Notes under the pieces: model-generated
The model's input: the letters and a program-made list of their open reading frames with translations, nothing else
Told to the model about the DNA's origin: nothing
Database searches by the model: none
Source: Deltaproteobacteria bacterium
Lineage (GTDB): Bacteria; Desulfobacterota; Desulfomonilia; UBA1062
Assembly: GCA_018433775.1 (NCBI GenBank)
Contig: JAHDQN010000047.1
Span: 1-47,763 of the forward strand
Reading direction: 5' to 3'
Length of the DNA stretch: 47,763 nt
Shown here: one piece after another, positions 17,508 through 26,779 of the stretch
How the letters are laid out: every line of letters starts with the position of its first letter
Position numbering within the stretch: position 1 is the first letter of the stretch
Translations under genes and position numbers: made by a program

Positions 17508-19637
17508 ATGAGTGCAGATGTGTTCTCCGGTAAGCTTTGCTCAATAAAGGACAGGGAAGACATTCATGAAAATTCCCAGTACGTTATTCCGTTCAGACGT
17601 TCGGACCTGAAGCGTTCCCCCCGTTCTTTTTTCAAGACAAGGAGAATAAAACAAAAATCATTTATCAATGCCCTGAACTTTCGCAACTTTATCAATGACC
17701 ATATCTATGTTCAGGCAGTCCATACATGCTCGAAAGAAAAATTTCTCATCATGGCATATCCGGGAACCTGTTCGAACGGCAGGGTAACCATGACACTACC
17801 CGAACAGAGTCTTCTGAGCTTTGACAATTACATTCTGGAGGCCCTGCTTATTGATAACGGGATGACTGTCATGGTGATGGACATGGATCTCTTGAGCGTT
17901 TCGGACCGGTCATTTTGCGCTGAGCTTCATCAGTTTGGCTTTGCCTATCATTCCCGCAGGGAGAGGAGGTTTCCGTGCCGAATGGTTGATGCCGTGATCC
18001 GTGCGGGAGATGGTGAATACTCTGGTACACTCGACGAGTTCAATGCCTCAAGTTTGCGTATCAACCTGAAAGACAAGCAGTGGGTTGAACACGATGCCGC
18101 ACAAACATCTTCACAGCCCATTGTTATCGAGCTCTTCCGTGGGGGTGAAACGATATTCTCAGGCCCCACCAAACTCGTACGAGTCGAGAAGCATTCTCAT
18201 GCAGTCGTGTTTTCACCGTTGAACATCGAGCAGAAAAAATATAATGAACGTAAGTTCCGAAATACACGCCTTGCCCTTGCTCCGGCTCCTCAGGCGATGT
18301 TCGTTCATCCTTTCACCAATAAAAGCGCCATGTATGACATCTGTGATATAACGACATCCGGGTTTTCTTTTCTTATGGAGAGCGATTACGCCATCATTGT
18401 TCCCGGAATGATTTTTCCCAAGCTGCAAGTCGTTTTCGCCGGAGGGCTGTCACTGGAGTGCTCGGCACAGGCCCTGTATTTGAAGAAGCAGCAGGGCAAT
18501 TTGACAAAGGTCGGATTCCTGATCACTGATATGGACCCGGTTACTTATACCCGCCTGTTCAATATCCTTACACGGGCGGACGATCCCCATTCTCTTGCGT
18601 CTTCCAAGGTCCCCATCGACGCCTTGTGGGAGTTTTTTTTCCGTTCAGGTTTCATTTATCCCGATAAGTATCTGTGCCTGAGTAATAATAAGGAACGTTT
18701 CAAGAACACCTATGAGAAACTATACCATGACTGTCCTGAAATATTCTCCAGCCTGACCTACCAGAGAAACGATCTGATTTATGGACACGTATCGATCGTC
18801 AAGGCGTATCCATTCGCCTGGATGGTGCAACATCTCGCCGCCCTGCCCATGGGGAACAAACGAACCGGTCTTTTTATTCTCAAACAGATGCTCAACTATC
18901 TGGACGGCTTTCACCGGATGCCCTCAATAGGAATGAAGTATCTCATGTTCAATTACCGGCCGGACAACAAATTTCCAAACTATTTCTTTGGGGGAGTGTG
19001 CACTATTCTGAATGCACCCTATATGTGCTCGGTGGATGAATTCGCATACCTCACGCACAGATTGCCCGAAGAGGAAAATGGTGTTCCTGACGGCTGGAGT
19101 ATCAAGGCATGCAACCAGGAAGATCTGGTTGCGCTTCATGAAGCGTATCACAGACATTCGCCGGGACTCATGATCGACTCTTTCGGCCTGGAAGTCGACG
19201 ACAATGCGCTCTGGGACTCATTTGAGAGCCGCGGCCTGAAACGGAGATGCGCCTCTTATGTCCTCACCCGTGATAAAAGGCGGGTGTGTTTTTTCATCGT
19301 GGATCAGTCCGACCAGGGGCTCAATATGTCGGATCTCTTGAACAGCATCAAGGTCATCATTCCGGATCCCGATCCTCAGTATCTGCCCTGGCGAATACTG
19401 CTCGATGTCCTTTCCTGCCTGGGGAAAGAATATGGGGCCGAGGATATCGTTCTTCAGGTATTTCCAAGTTCTTATCTCGATAAGGCCGGTGTCCACTACC
19501 CCAAGAAGTACTGTCTCTGGATTGCGAAAACCTCATACTTTGACCCATACTATGACGCCATAAGAGGGATGACCCATTTCAGTGTACTGAAGTATTTCAA
19601 GAGTTATGTGGAAACGAGATTGGGTCTTCGAAAATAG
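17508..19637 (+). CDS. tandem PilZ protein with GNAT-like C-terminus
   Basis: A 709-residue cytosolic protein. Two PilZ-like regions are visible. The first, near residues 150-240, has RRERR and a degenerate NASSLR in place of D/NxSxxG. The second, near 248-350, has RKFRNTR and DITTSGF. PilZ domains bind cyclic di-GMP through RxxxR and D/NxSxxG, so the second looks competent. The C-terminal 340 residues include a stretch (IKACNQEDLVALHEAYH, about residue 575) reminiscent of GNAT acyltransferases; this is a weak resemblance. ATG 17508 is preferred, with GAAGGGG upstream. It precedes a sensor kinase in lower-GC DNA (29 of 60 bases G/C at 17581-17640). Confidence 0.75.
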   Translation: MSADVFSGKLCSIKDREDIHENSQYVIPFRRSDLKRSPRSFFKTRRIKQKSFINALNFRNFINDHIYVQAVHTCSKEKFLIMAYPGTCSNGRVTMTLPEQSLLSFDNYILEALLIDNGMTVMVMDMDLLSVSDRSFCAELHQFGFAYHSRRERRFPCRMVDAVIRAGDGEYSGTLDEFNASSLRINLKDKQWVEHDAAQTSSQPIVIELFRGGETIFSGPTKLVRVEKHSHAVVFSPLNIEQKKYNERKFRNTRLALAPAPQAMFVHPFTNKSAMYDICDITTSGFSFLMESDYAIIVPGMIFPKLQVVFAGGLSLECSAQALYLKKQQGNLTKVGFLITDMDPVTYTRLFNILTRADDPHSLASSKVPIDALWEFFFRSGFIYPDKYLCLSNNKERFKNTYEKLYHDCPEIFSSLTYQRNDLIYGHVSIVKAYPFAWMVQHLAALPMGNKRTGLFILKQMLNYLDGFHRMPSIGMKYLMFNYRPDNKFPNYFFGGVCTILNAPYMCSVDEFAYLTHRLPEEENGVPDGWSIKACNQEDLVALHEAYHRHSPGLMIDSFGLEVDDNALWDSFESRGLKRRCASYVLTRDKRRVCFFIVDQSDQGLNMSDLLNSIKVIIPDPDPQYLPWRILLDVLSCLGKEYGAEDIVLQVFPSSYLDKAGVHYPKKYCLWIAKTSYFDPYYDAIRGMTHFSVLKYFKSYVETRLGLRK

Positions 19638-19650
19638 CCGCTCTTTTTTC

Positions 19651-19809
19651 ATGGAATTTGTTGAACGGTCACCAAGCCTTTTTTACGAACATCGTTCCGT
19701 AGTCATGTTTTTGAGGGAATGTGACGATACCTATCCTGAGCTTCTTGCATCGATAAGAACTGATCTTAAAAAATCATGTCTTGGTACCCATATGCAAGGC
19801 GGCAGGTAG
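19651..19809 (+). CDS. possible 52-residue small protein
   Basis: A short frame between the PilZ gene and the sensor kinase gene, ending 3 bases before the kinase ATG. The product is charged and probably helical (MEFVERSPSLFYEHRSVVMF start, ending HMQGGR). The ribosome site is poor. Its only support is that it fills the gap exactly and would couple to the kinase start. It could equally be noncoding. Confidence 0.3.
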   Translation: MEFVERSPSLFYEHRSVVMFLRECDDTYPELLASIRTDLKKSCLGTHMQGGR

Positions 19810-19812
19810 ATT

Positions 19813-22713
19813 ATGGAATATGACAGACAGGGAACCGAGCTGCTGTATAATATCAGTATCCTCAAGACATATACGGAGTATCTGCAGAAATATTACCCTG
19901 ATGTAAGCGTAGACGAGGTCCTGAATGCCGCCGGGATAACCCGTTATCAACTTGAAGATTCAGGATACTGGTATTCACAGGAAGTCTCTGACCGGTTTCA
20001 TGATGCGATCGATAAATTCACCAATAACCCTGCCGTCGCAAGAGACGCCGGACGCTATGTAGTCTCATCCAAGGCATATGGGATAATACGAGACTACATT
20101 CGGGGATTCATCGGCCCGGCCACTGCATACAAGCTGCTCCCAAAAATACACGCGAAAGTCTCGAGAGGGGCTTTTATCGAGGTCAATAAATTCTATCGCG
20201 GGAAGCTTGAAGTCGTCATCACCCCGGTCGAAGGAGTTGTCGAAAAGCCCTATCAGTGTGAGAATCGAATCGGGCAGTTTGAAGCGATTGCAGCCGGATT
20301 CACGGGTCATTATGCTCAAGTCGAGCACCCTGAGTGTCTTCACAGGGGAGACAAGCATTGCCGGTACAATATCACCTGGAAAGAACCCAAATTTCTCACC
20401 ATCAGGCGGTACAGAAATTATATTCTGGTGCTCAGCGTTCTTGCAGTCGCCTTGGCCTTCCCCTCCTTGTCTCAATATTCATGGGTCAACCTGATGCTTT
20501 CTCTGGTTGCCCTGACGTGCGGGGTTACATTCGCATCCTGGTTTCTGGAGAAGGATGATTATCGCAGACAGCTTGAGGATCAGGCACGATCAGCCGAATT
20601 GCTCATTACAGAATCAAATGCCAGGTATAATGACGCATGCCTCGTGCAGGAGGTGGGCCAGGTCATTTCCAAGTATCTCGATATCGATACGCTCCTTGAA
20701 ACGATCATGCACACCCTGAACAAACACCTGAATTTTGACAGGGGCATTGTCTTGCTTGCAAACAAGGACAGAACACGTCTGATTTTCCGGGCAGGATACG
20801 GGATAACCGACGAACAGGATATCTTCTTGCGTGAGAACAGTCTGCATCTCGACAAACCGCATTCAAAAGGGCCTCTGGTAGTCGCTTTCAAGGAAAAGAA
20901 ACCATATCTCATTGACGACGTAAGCATGATACTCAATGACCTCTCACAGCGGAGCCAGAAGATTCTTCAGTTCTCGGAATCCAACAGCTTCATTTGTGTG
21001 CCCATAGTCTTTGAAGAAGAATCCCTCGGTGTACTCGCAGTCGATAAAGAGAATTTATCAAAGACGCCCCTACGGCAGAATGATCTGAACCTGCTCATGG
21101 GCATCGCACCGCAGATCGCCATCAGCATTATGAATGCGCGGTCGTTCGAACGCCTGCAGGCCAGTGAAGAGAAATACCGCGATCTCGTGGAGAGCGCCAA
21201 CAGCATCATCATGCGGCTGGACACCGCAGGACGGATCAGCTTTGTCAATATCTATGCAAAAGAGTTCTATGGATATGAGGAGCATGAAATGATCGGGCGG
21301 GAGGTGCTTGGTTTTCTCATGCCTCCCATCGACGCCAAGGGGAACGATTTTTCGCTTGTCTTTGCCGATTTTCTGAAGAACCCCGAGGACTACCACCAGC
21401 TGATCAACGTGAACATCCTCAAAAACGGGGAAAATGCATGGATCGCGTGGAGCAACAAGGCCGTGTTCGACAAAGACGGCAATCTCTCCGAGATTCTCTG
21501 TGTGGGGAGCGACATCACCGAGCGCAAGATGGCCGAGGAGGAGAAGAGAAAGCTCGAGATGCAGCTGCAGAGGTCACAGAAGATGGAGGCCATCGGCATG
21601 CTGGCAGGCGGCGTTGCCCACGATCTCAACAACATCCTGAGCGGGGTGGTGAGCTATCCGGAGATTCTCCTGATGGAGGTTCCGGAAGGCAGCTCCATGC
21701 GGAAGTCGCTCGAGGTGATCAAGCGGTCGGGTGAAAAGGCCGCGGCCATCGTGCAGGATCTGCTCACCCTGGCCAGAAGGGGAGTGAACATATCCAATAC
21801 AGTGAACCTGAACACCGTGATCCGCGAATTCATCAGGAGCCCCGAGTGCAACAGGATTCTGGAGTACCACGAGGATGTCCGCTGCGAACTTCAGCTCGAC
21901 CCGGATCTCATGAACATTCTCGGATCCGAGGTCCATCTGTCGAAGACGCTCATGAACCTTATGTCGAACGCGGCAGAGGCAATGATCAAGGGAGGGGTGG
22001 TGATCGTGGCCACCGAAAACCGGTATGTCGACGCGCCTGTTCATGGCTATGATCTCATCGAAGAGGGCGAGTACGCGGTCATGACCGTGTCCGATACCGG
22101 CGTCGGGATATCCTCTGAAGATCTCAAGCGGATCTTCGAGCCGTTTTACTCCAAGAAGGTCATGGGCAGAAGCGGCACGGGCCTGGGCATGGCGGTGATA
22201 TGGTCCACGGTGAAGGATCATCAGGGATACATCGATGTCAGGAGTACGGTGGGAAAAGGCACCTGTTTCGAATTGTATTTCCCTATCACCCGCCGGGGGT
22301 TGGAAGATACCGATACCCGAGATTCACTCGACGCACTGAGAGGCATTGAGAAGATCCTGGTGATCGATGACGTGGACGATCAGCGGGAGATCGCGCGCAG
22401 GCTTCTCGAGAAGCTGGGGTATACGGTGGATGTGGCGGCCTGCGGAGAAGATGCGGTGAAGTATCTCGGTGAGTCCGGCGCTGACCTGATTCTCCTGGAC
22501 ATGATCATGGACCCCGGAATCGACGGCCTGGAAACGTACCGGCGGATTCTCGAGATAAGACCCGGGCAGAGGGCGATCATTGTCAGCGGCTTTTCCGAGT
22601 CGGACCGTGTCAAGGAAACGCTCGATCTGGGCGCGGGCTCATATGTGAAAAAACCCTACCGTCTTCATGACATGGCGCGGGCTATCCGGTCCGAGCTCGA
22701 CAGAAAACCATAG
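19813..22713 (+). CDS. membrane hybrid histidine kinase (V4R-like/GAF/PAS/HK/REC)
   Basis: A 966-residue hybrid kinase. Residues 1-195 combine a helical segment like the N-terminal sensor of some AraC-type regulators (VSVDEVLNAAGITRYQLEDSG) with a V4R-like end (C175 and C183 in ECLHRGDKHCRYN). Two membrane helices follow (about 203-218 and 224-243). Then come GAF (290-445), PAS (453-575), HisKA with the phospho-accepting H in GGVAHDLNN, HATPase with DTGVGIS and GTGLGMAV, and a C-terminal receiver with LLDMIMDPG and a KPY lysine. The cytosolic N-terminus suggests an internal ligand. GC rises clearly near residue 455, between the GAF and PAS domains. Confidence 0.88.
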   Translation: MEYDRQGTELLYNISILKTYTEYLQKYYPDVSVDEVLNAAGITRYQLEDSGYWYSQEVSDRFHDAIDKFTNNPAVARDAGRYVVSSKAYGIIRDYIRGFIGPATAYKLLPKIHAKVSRGAFIEVNKFYRGKLEVVITPVEGVVEKPYQCENRIGQFEAIAAGFTGHYAQVEHPECLHRGDKHCRYNITWKEPKFLTIRRYRNYILVLSVLAVALAFPSLSQYSWVNLMLSLVALTCGVTFASWFLEKDDYRRQLEDQARSAELLITESNARYNDACLVQEVGQVISKYLDIDTLLETIMHTLNKHLNFDRGIVLLANKDRTRLIFRAGYGITDEQDIFLRENSLHLDKPHSKGPLVVAFKEKKPYLIDDVSMILNDLSQRSQKILQFSESNSFICVPIVFEEESLGVLAVDKENLSKTPLRQNDLNLLMGIAPQIAISIMNARSFERLQASEEKYRDLVESANSIIMRLDTAGRISFVNIYAKEFYGYEEHEMIGREVLGFLMPPIDAKGNDFSLVFADFLKNPEDYHQLINVNILKNGENAWIAWSNKAVFDKDGNLSEILCVGSDITERKMAEEEKRKLEMQLQRSQKMEAIGMLAGGVAHDLNNILSGVVSYPEILLMEVPEGSSMRKSLEVIKRSGEKAAAIVQDLLTLARRGVNISNTVNLNTVIREFIRSPECNRILEYHEDVRCELQLDPDLMNILGSEVHLSKTLMNLMSNAAEAMIKGGVVIVATENRYVDAPVHGYDLIEEGEYAVMTVSDTGVGISSEDLKRIFEPFYSKKVMGRSGTGLGMAVIWSTVKDHQGYIDVRSTVGKGTCFELYFPITRRGLEDTDTRDSLDALRGIEKILVIDDVDDQREIARRLLEKLGYTVDVAACGEDAVKYLGESGADLILLDMIMDPGIDGLETYRRILEIRPGQRAIIVSGFSESDRVKETLDLGAGSYVKKPYRLHDMARAIRSELDRKP

Positions 22714-22818
22714 ATTTTTTGCTCCCCTGTCCGGACCTCCCGGTCATGGGGCGTGCAGATGCCTCAGCCTTCCCTGTTCCGCCGATGCCCGACACCCTAA
22801 AAAAGCGGTTTTCCCCGG

Positions 22819-22848
22819 TTGACGCAGGGAGATGATTCACGATATCAT
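22819..22848 (+). promoter_or_regulatory. promoter of the three-gene unit at 22940
   Basis: TTGACG (22819-22824) and TATCAT (22843-22848) are 18 bases apart. The leader to the GTG start would be about 85 bases. Confidence 0.5.
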
Positions 22849-22939
22849 CCAGCCGGAATCACGCGGGAACAGGGTTGCTCGGTTGGGGAAATACAAGCGG
22901 CACATCGGTTGCCCGGTCTTCTTTCAAGGAGGTGCCTCC

Positions 22940-23785
22940 GTGAAAAAATGGATAGTGCTCATCGTTGTCGTTGTCGTGGCTGTCGGCGCATACATTGCGG
23001 CAGACACGTACCTCTTTCAGAAAAAGCATAAATCGCCCTCCCCCGGGGAGAATGTCCACATCATACAACGAGAGGAGGCTGTACCGCAGGCGGATGCCGA
23101 TGTGCAGCAGGTCCCGGTGCAGCGGCCGGCAACCATAACCGAGATCCCGGTCCCCCGGAAGGAAAGCGAAAAGAGCTTTGCCGAGCTGAAGGACGAGCTG
23201 GCAGCAGTGTGCCGCGAGATCGAGAGAAAGGACTATATGAAGGCCTATGATCTCGAAGGCGGTCTCCTAAAGCACCTCGATGCCCTGATCGAGAAGCTCG
23301 CCTATCGTCCGCCCGTGGTCTCGGGGGAGACACAGGACCTGTATTCCCTGCTCAGCAATGCAGCGCACTTCTACCGGGTGCTGGGGAAGAACGATATCAT
23401 GATGTTCAAGGACATCCTCTCCCATGAGCACAACCGGATCGAGCCCCTGATGGCGCTCATGTTCCAGTACCTCGTCAAGGGGAGCGCCGGGCACAAGCTG
23501 AACGTCAACAGCGGGCAGTTGTATGAATATGCGGGGTTCTTCCTGAACACCTTGGGGGGACAGTCATACCTCTACCGGCGGGACTCTGTCACGAGGACGC
23601 TCACGAAATACTATTCCGTGCTCATTCTCGACATGGCCGACAGGGAAACCATGAACCCCTACGGCATCGACATAATGCCGCACCTGACGCTGATCCAGGA
23701 AGACTTGCGGAATCTCGGGGTCCTCAGAAACAGAGACGAATACCTTGCCAGGCTCAAGGAGATCGAGTCGCTGGTTGTGCGTTGA
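22940..23785 (+). CDS. membrane-anchored protein of unknown function
   Basis: A 281-residue protein with one N-terminal hydrophobic helix (KKWIVLIVVVVVAVGAYIAA) and no lipobox, then a Pro/Glu-rich linker and a helical domain from about residue 78 to the end. The perfect ribosome site AAGGAGGT lies 6 bases before GTG 22940, so this start is preferred over frame openings further upstream. The helical part (AELKDELAAVCREIERKDYMKAY, written as two runs) recalls scaffold or TPR-like folds without a repeat that I can assign. I do not recognise a family. It begins a likely three-gene unit with the AEC transporter (34 bases on) and the HAD hydrolase. Confidence 0.75.
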   Translation: MKKWIVLIVVVVVAVGAYIAADTYLFQKKHKSPSPGENVHIIQREEAVPQADADVQQVPVQRPATITEIPVPRKESEKSFAELKDELAAVCREIERKDYMKAYDLEGGLLKHLDALIEKLAYRPPVVSGETQDLYSLLSNAAHFYRVLGKNDIMMFKDILSHEHNRIEPLMALMFQYLVKGSAGHKLNVNSGQLYEYAGFFLNTLGGQSYLYRRDSVTRTLTKYYSVLILDMADRETMNPYGIDIMPHLTLIQEDLRNLGVLRNRDEYLARLKEIESLVVR

Positions 23786-23819
23786 TACGGCCTTTTTTTC
23801 TGCGTATCCATAAGATGAT

Positions 23820-24764
23820 ATGAGCCCTCACGCCCGGTTTCTCCTGTTCCAGCTCATGATCGTCGTCCCCTTCCTGAGCGGGATAGTCTTCAGGCGGCGG
23901 ATATCCTCGGCCCGGGACCTCACCCGCACGCTCATCAGGCTCAACCTCGTCCTGATCGAGCCGCTCATCGTCCTCTGGAGCATCTGGGGGCTGGACCTGG
24001 GCTGGAACATGGCGGTACTTCCCTTTTCGGGCCTGCTCCTCGTGGTGGCTGGAATGGCGACCGGAAGGCTGATGCTGCCCGCCCTGCCGCTGAGAGAAAG
24101 ATCCAGGGCCACCTTTCTCATCAGCTCGTCCATCGCCAATCACGGGTTCACCATGGGCGCATTCCTCTGCTTTCTCTTTCTCGGCGAAAGGGGGCTGGGC
24201 CTGGCCTTCCTCTTTCTGTCCTATTTCATGATCTATGTCTTCACGGTCATCTTTCCCTATGCAAGGTCCGTGTCCCGGCCGGATAGCTCGATGTCCGGGG
24301 TGACGGCCTATTTTCTCGATATCCAGAACATGCCCCTGGTCGCGGTCGTCGCCGCCCTCGTCCTGCAGTTTTTCCATGTCCGGAGGCCCGGGGTCGCTTT
24401 TCCCGTGGACACGCTCATGATGATCTCTGTCGCCGTGTACTACTTCAGCCTGGGAATGAGCTTCGAGACCTCCCGGGTCTTCTCGTTCCTGAGGGAAAAC
24501 GTCTCGCTTTCCCTCATCAGGTTCCTGATCCTGCCCGCAGTCACGCTGGGCGCGCTGGCCATGGTGAATCTCGGAGAGCACGTGGAGGCGGTCATCGCGA
24601 TCCAGTCGTTCATGCCGGTTGGCGTCTACTCGGTGGTGGCATCGGTGCTCTTCGATCTCGACAAGGAGCTTGCCTCGAACCTCTTCGTGTTCAACACCCT
24701 TTTCTTCCTCCTGATCGTACTGCCTTTGCTTTTCGTGTTCAAGGGGCCTATTCTGGGAATATAG
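23820..24764 (+). CDS. AEC-family membrane transporter
   Basis: A 314-residue polytopic protein with about ten hydrophobic helices in two halves and a hydrophilic centre. ISSSIANHGFTMGAFLCF resembles the conserved N-G/GF region of auxin efflux carrier (AEC) and related bile-acid-like permeases. The end (IQSFMPVGVYSVVASVLFDLD..LASNLFVFNT) fits the second-half motif where carriers cross over. Substrates of bacterial relatives include dicarboxylates such as malate and malonate, but nothing here fixes one. Ribosome site is weak (ATAAGATGAT). Central gene of the 22940-25413 group. Confidence 0.78.
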   Translation: MSPHARFLLFQLMIVVPFLSGIVFRRRISSARDLTRTLIRLNLVLIEPLIVLWSIWGLDLGWNMAVLPFSGLLLVVAGMATGRLMLPALPLRERSRATFLISSSIANHGFTMGAFLCFLFLGERGLGLAFLFLSYFMIYVFTVIFPYARSVSRPDSSMSGVTAYFLDIQNMPLVAVVAALVLQFFHVRRPGVAFPVDTLMMISVAVYYFSLGMSFETSRVFSFLRENVSLSLIRFLILPAVTLGALAMVNLGEHVEAVIAIQSFMPVGVYSVVASVLFDLDKELASNLFVFNTLFFLLIVLPLLFVFKGPILGI

Positions 24765-24786
24765 AAGCGCTTACCAGAGGTGTGAG

Positions 24787-25413
24787 ATGGACAACTGCAG
24801 GTTCAAGGCGGCGCTGTTCGACTTCGGCGGGGTGATCGCGGACGAGGGTTTCAGAAACGGGCTCTACGAGATCGCCCGGCTCAACGGCCTGGCTGAAGAG
24901 GATTTTGCGGCTGCGACCAGGAAGATCATCCACGACACCGGGTATATCACCGGAAGGGCGGGCGAGGCGTTCTTCTGGGAAACCCTGCGCAGGCAGACCG
25001 GGATCAGGGGCAGCGACAGCCGCCTGAGGGGCATCATACTCAAGGGTTTCACCCTGCGGGAGTGGATGATCCGGGTGATCGAAGAGCTCGGCTCCCGGGG
25101 CATACGGCTCGCCATCCTGAGCGACCAGACCAACTGGCTCGACGAGCTCGAAGAAAAGCTCCGGTTCTTCCGCCTCTTCGAGCGGGTGTTCAACAGCTAT
25201 CACGTGGGCAGGACCAAGCTCGAAAAGCAGATCTTTGTCGATGTCCTGGAGATCATGCGCCTTGAACCCGGCGACACGCTCTTCGTGGACGATACTCAGG
25301 GGCATGTCCGGCGCGCCCGCGAGACAGGAATCCAGGCCATTCACTACCGCGGAAAGGACGATTTCCTGGAGAGGCTCTCCGGACTCTGCCCGGGGCTTGC
25401 CCTGGACCGTTGA
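24787..25413 (+). CDS. HAD-superfamily hydrolase
   Basis: A 208-residue HAD-IA type phosphatase-like enzyme. Motif I is FDFGGVI with nucleophile D12. Motif II is LSDQTNW near residue 116. Motif III lysine follows near NSYHVGRTKLEKQIF, and motif IV is LFVDDTQGHV near 162-171. An alpha-helical cap lies between motifs I and II. It is related to the haloacid dehalogenase/epoxide-hydrolase-N-type group that includes YihX-like glucose-1-phosphate phosphatases. Substrate unknown. Ribosome site AGAGGTGTGAG precedes ATG 24787. It converges on the NtrC-type regulator with 9 bases between the stops. Confidence 0.85.
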   Translation: MDNCRFKAALFDFGGVIADEGFRNGLYEIARLNGLAEEDFAAATRKIIHDTGYITGRAGEAFFWETLRRQTGIRGSDSRLRGIILKGFTLREWMIRVIEELGSRGIRLAILSDQTNWLDELEEKLRFFRLFERVFNSYHVGRTKLEKQIFVDVLEIMRLEPGDTLFVDDTQGHVRRARETGIQAIHYRGKDDFLERLSGLCPGLALDR

Positions 25414-25422
25414 CAGAGCCCG

Positions 25423-26778
25423 TCACTGAACCCGGTATTTCTTCAGCTTCTTGTGCAGGGTGGCCCGGGTGATACCGAGCTTCCGGGCGGCCTCGCTCTT
25501 GTTGCCGCCCGAGAACTCCAGGGTCTTGAGAATCGTGGCCTTCTCCACCTCCTCAAGCGGCAGGTCCGCGGCAACCGGGGAGGCGGGGCCTGCCGGCGGG
25601 ACGTCCGCGTGCATCAGACTCAGGTCGTCTTCCGAGAGATACTCGGCATCGGAGAGCACCACGGCGCTCTCCACGGTATTCATCATCTCCCGGACATTGC
25701 CGGGCCACGGATATCGGATGAGCCGGTCCATGGCCTGCGGGGTGAAGCCCTTTATGGGTTTGGCGTTTTTGGCGGCGAACATCTTGAGAAAGTGCTCGGC
25801 CATCAGGGGGATGTCGTCCTTGCGCTGCCTCAAGGGCGGGACTTTCAGGTTGATGACGTTCAGGCGGTAGTAGAGATCCTCGCGGAAATCGCCCTGTTGC
25901 ACGCGCGCGAGCAGATCCCGGTTGGTGGCCGTGATGATTCGCACGTCCACGGTGAGGACTTCTTCGCCCCCCACCCGGGTGAACTCCCGCTCCTGGATCA
26001 CACGCAGGAGCTTGGCCTGCATGGCCATGGACATCTCGCTGATCTCGTCCAGGAACAGGGTGCCCCTGTCGGCCTGATGGAAGCGCCCCTCTCTCCTCCT
26101 GATCGCCCCGGTAAAGGCTCCTTTTTCATGGCCGAAGAGCTCCGACTCGAGCAGACCTTCGGAGATGGCGGCGCAGTTGAGCTTGATGAAAGGGTGGTCT
26201 TTTCTGGTACTGTTGAAGTGGATGGCGCCTGCGATCATCTCCTTGCCCGTGCCGCTCTCGCCGGTGATCAGGACCGTGGCGTCCGAGGCGGCTGCCTTGG
26301 ACGTGGTTTCCAGCAGATGGATCATGGCAGAGCTCTTGCCGATGATGTTGCGGGTGTCGAAGTGTTCGCCGATGATCTCCTTGAGGAGGCGGTTCTCCTC
26401 CTTGAGCCGGCTGTGCTCCATGGCCTGCTCCATCTTCATGCGCATCTCCTCGAAGTCGAGCGGCTTCATGAGATACTCGTAGGCCCCTTTTTTCATGGCC
26501 TCGATGGCCGACTCAACGGAGGAATAGGCGGTGATGATGATCACGGGTATTGCGGGGTTGATGCCCTTGATCGCTCCCAGTGCCTCCAGCCCGGAGACCT
26601 TCACCATCCGGATGTCCATGAGGATGAGGTCGAAGGGCCTTGAGCGGACCCACTCGATGGCCTTCGACCCGTCGTCCGCCTCGAAGATCCGGTAGCCCCA
26701 GCCCGAGAGCAGGGTCTTGAGCATGGTGCGGTGCCCGTTGTCGTCATCGACTACAAGGATGTCTCGTGTGGTATTCAT
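25423..26778 (-). CDS. NtrC-family sigma-54 response regulator (ZraR-like)
   Basis: A 451-residue activator. The receiver has acceptor D55 (DLILMDIRM) and the KPL lysine. The AAA+ domain has Walker A GESGTGKE, the sigma-54 contact loop GAFTGA, and the arginine-finger region. A Fis-type helix-turn-helix closes the protein (GGNKSEAARKLGITRATLHKKL). It is read one base after the sensor kinase stop on the same strand, so the two form an operon and pair. The Spy/ZraP-like gene divergent upstream and the -12/-24 promoters on both sides make it a likely regulator of both, as ZraR is in E. coli; that is inference. Confidence 0.93.
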   Translation of the reverse strand: MNTTRDILVVDDDNGHRTMLKTLLSGWGYRIFEADDGSKAIEWVRSRPFDLILMDIRMVKVSGLEALGAIKGINPAIPVIIITAYSSVESAIEAMKKGAYEYLMKPLDFEEMRMKMEQAMEHSRLKEENRLLKEIIGEHFDTRNIIGKSSAMIHLLETTSKAAASDATVLITGESGTGKEMIAGAIHFNSTRKDHPFIKLNCAAISEGLLESELFGHEKGAFTGAIRRREGRFHQADRGTLFLDEISEMSMAMQAKLLRVIQEREFTRVGGEEVLTVDVRIITATNRDLLARVQQGDFREDLYYRLNVINLKVPPLRQRKDDIPLMAEHFLKMFAAKNAKPIKGFTPQAMDRLIRYPWPGNVREMMNTVESAVVLSDAEYLSEDDLSLMHADVPPAGPASPVAADLPLEEVEKATILKTLEFSGGNKSEAARKLGITRATLHKKLKKYRVQ

Positions 26779-26779
26779 C

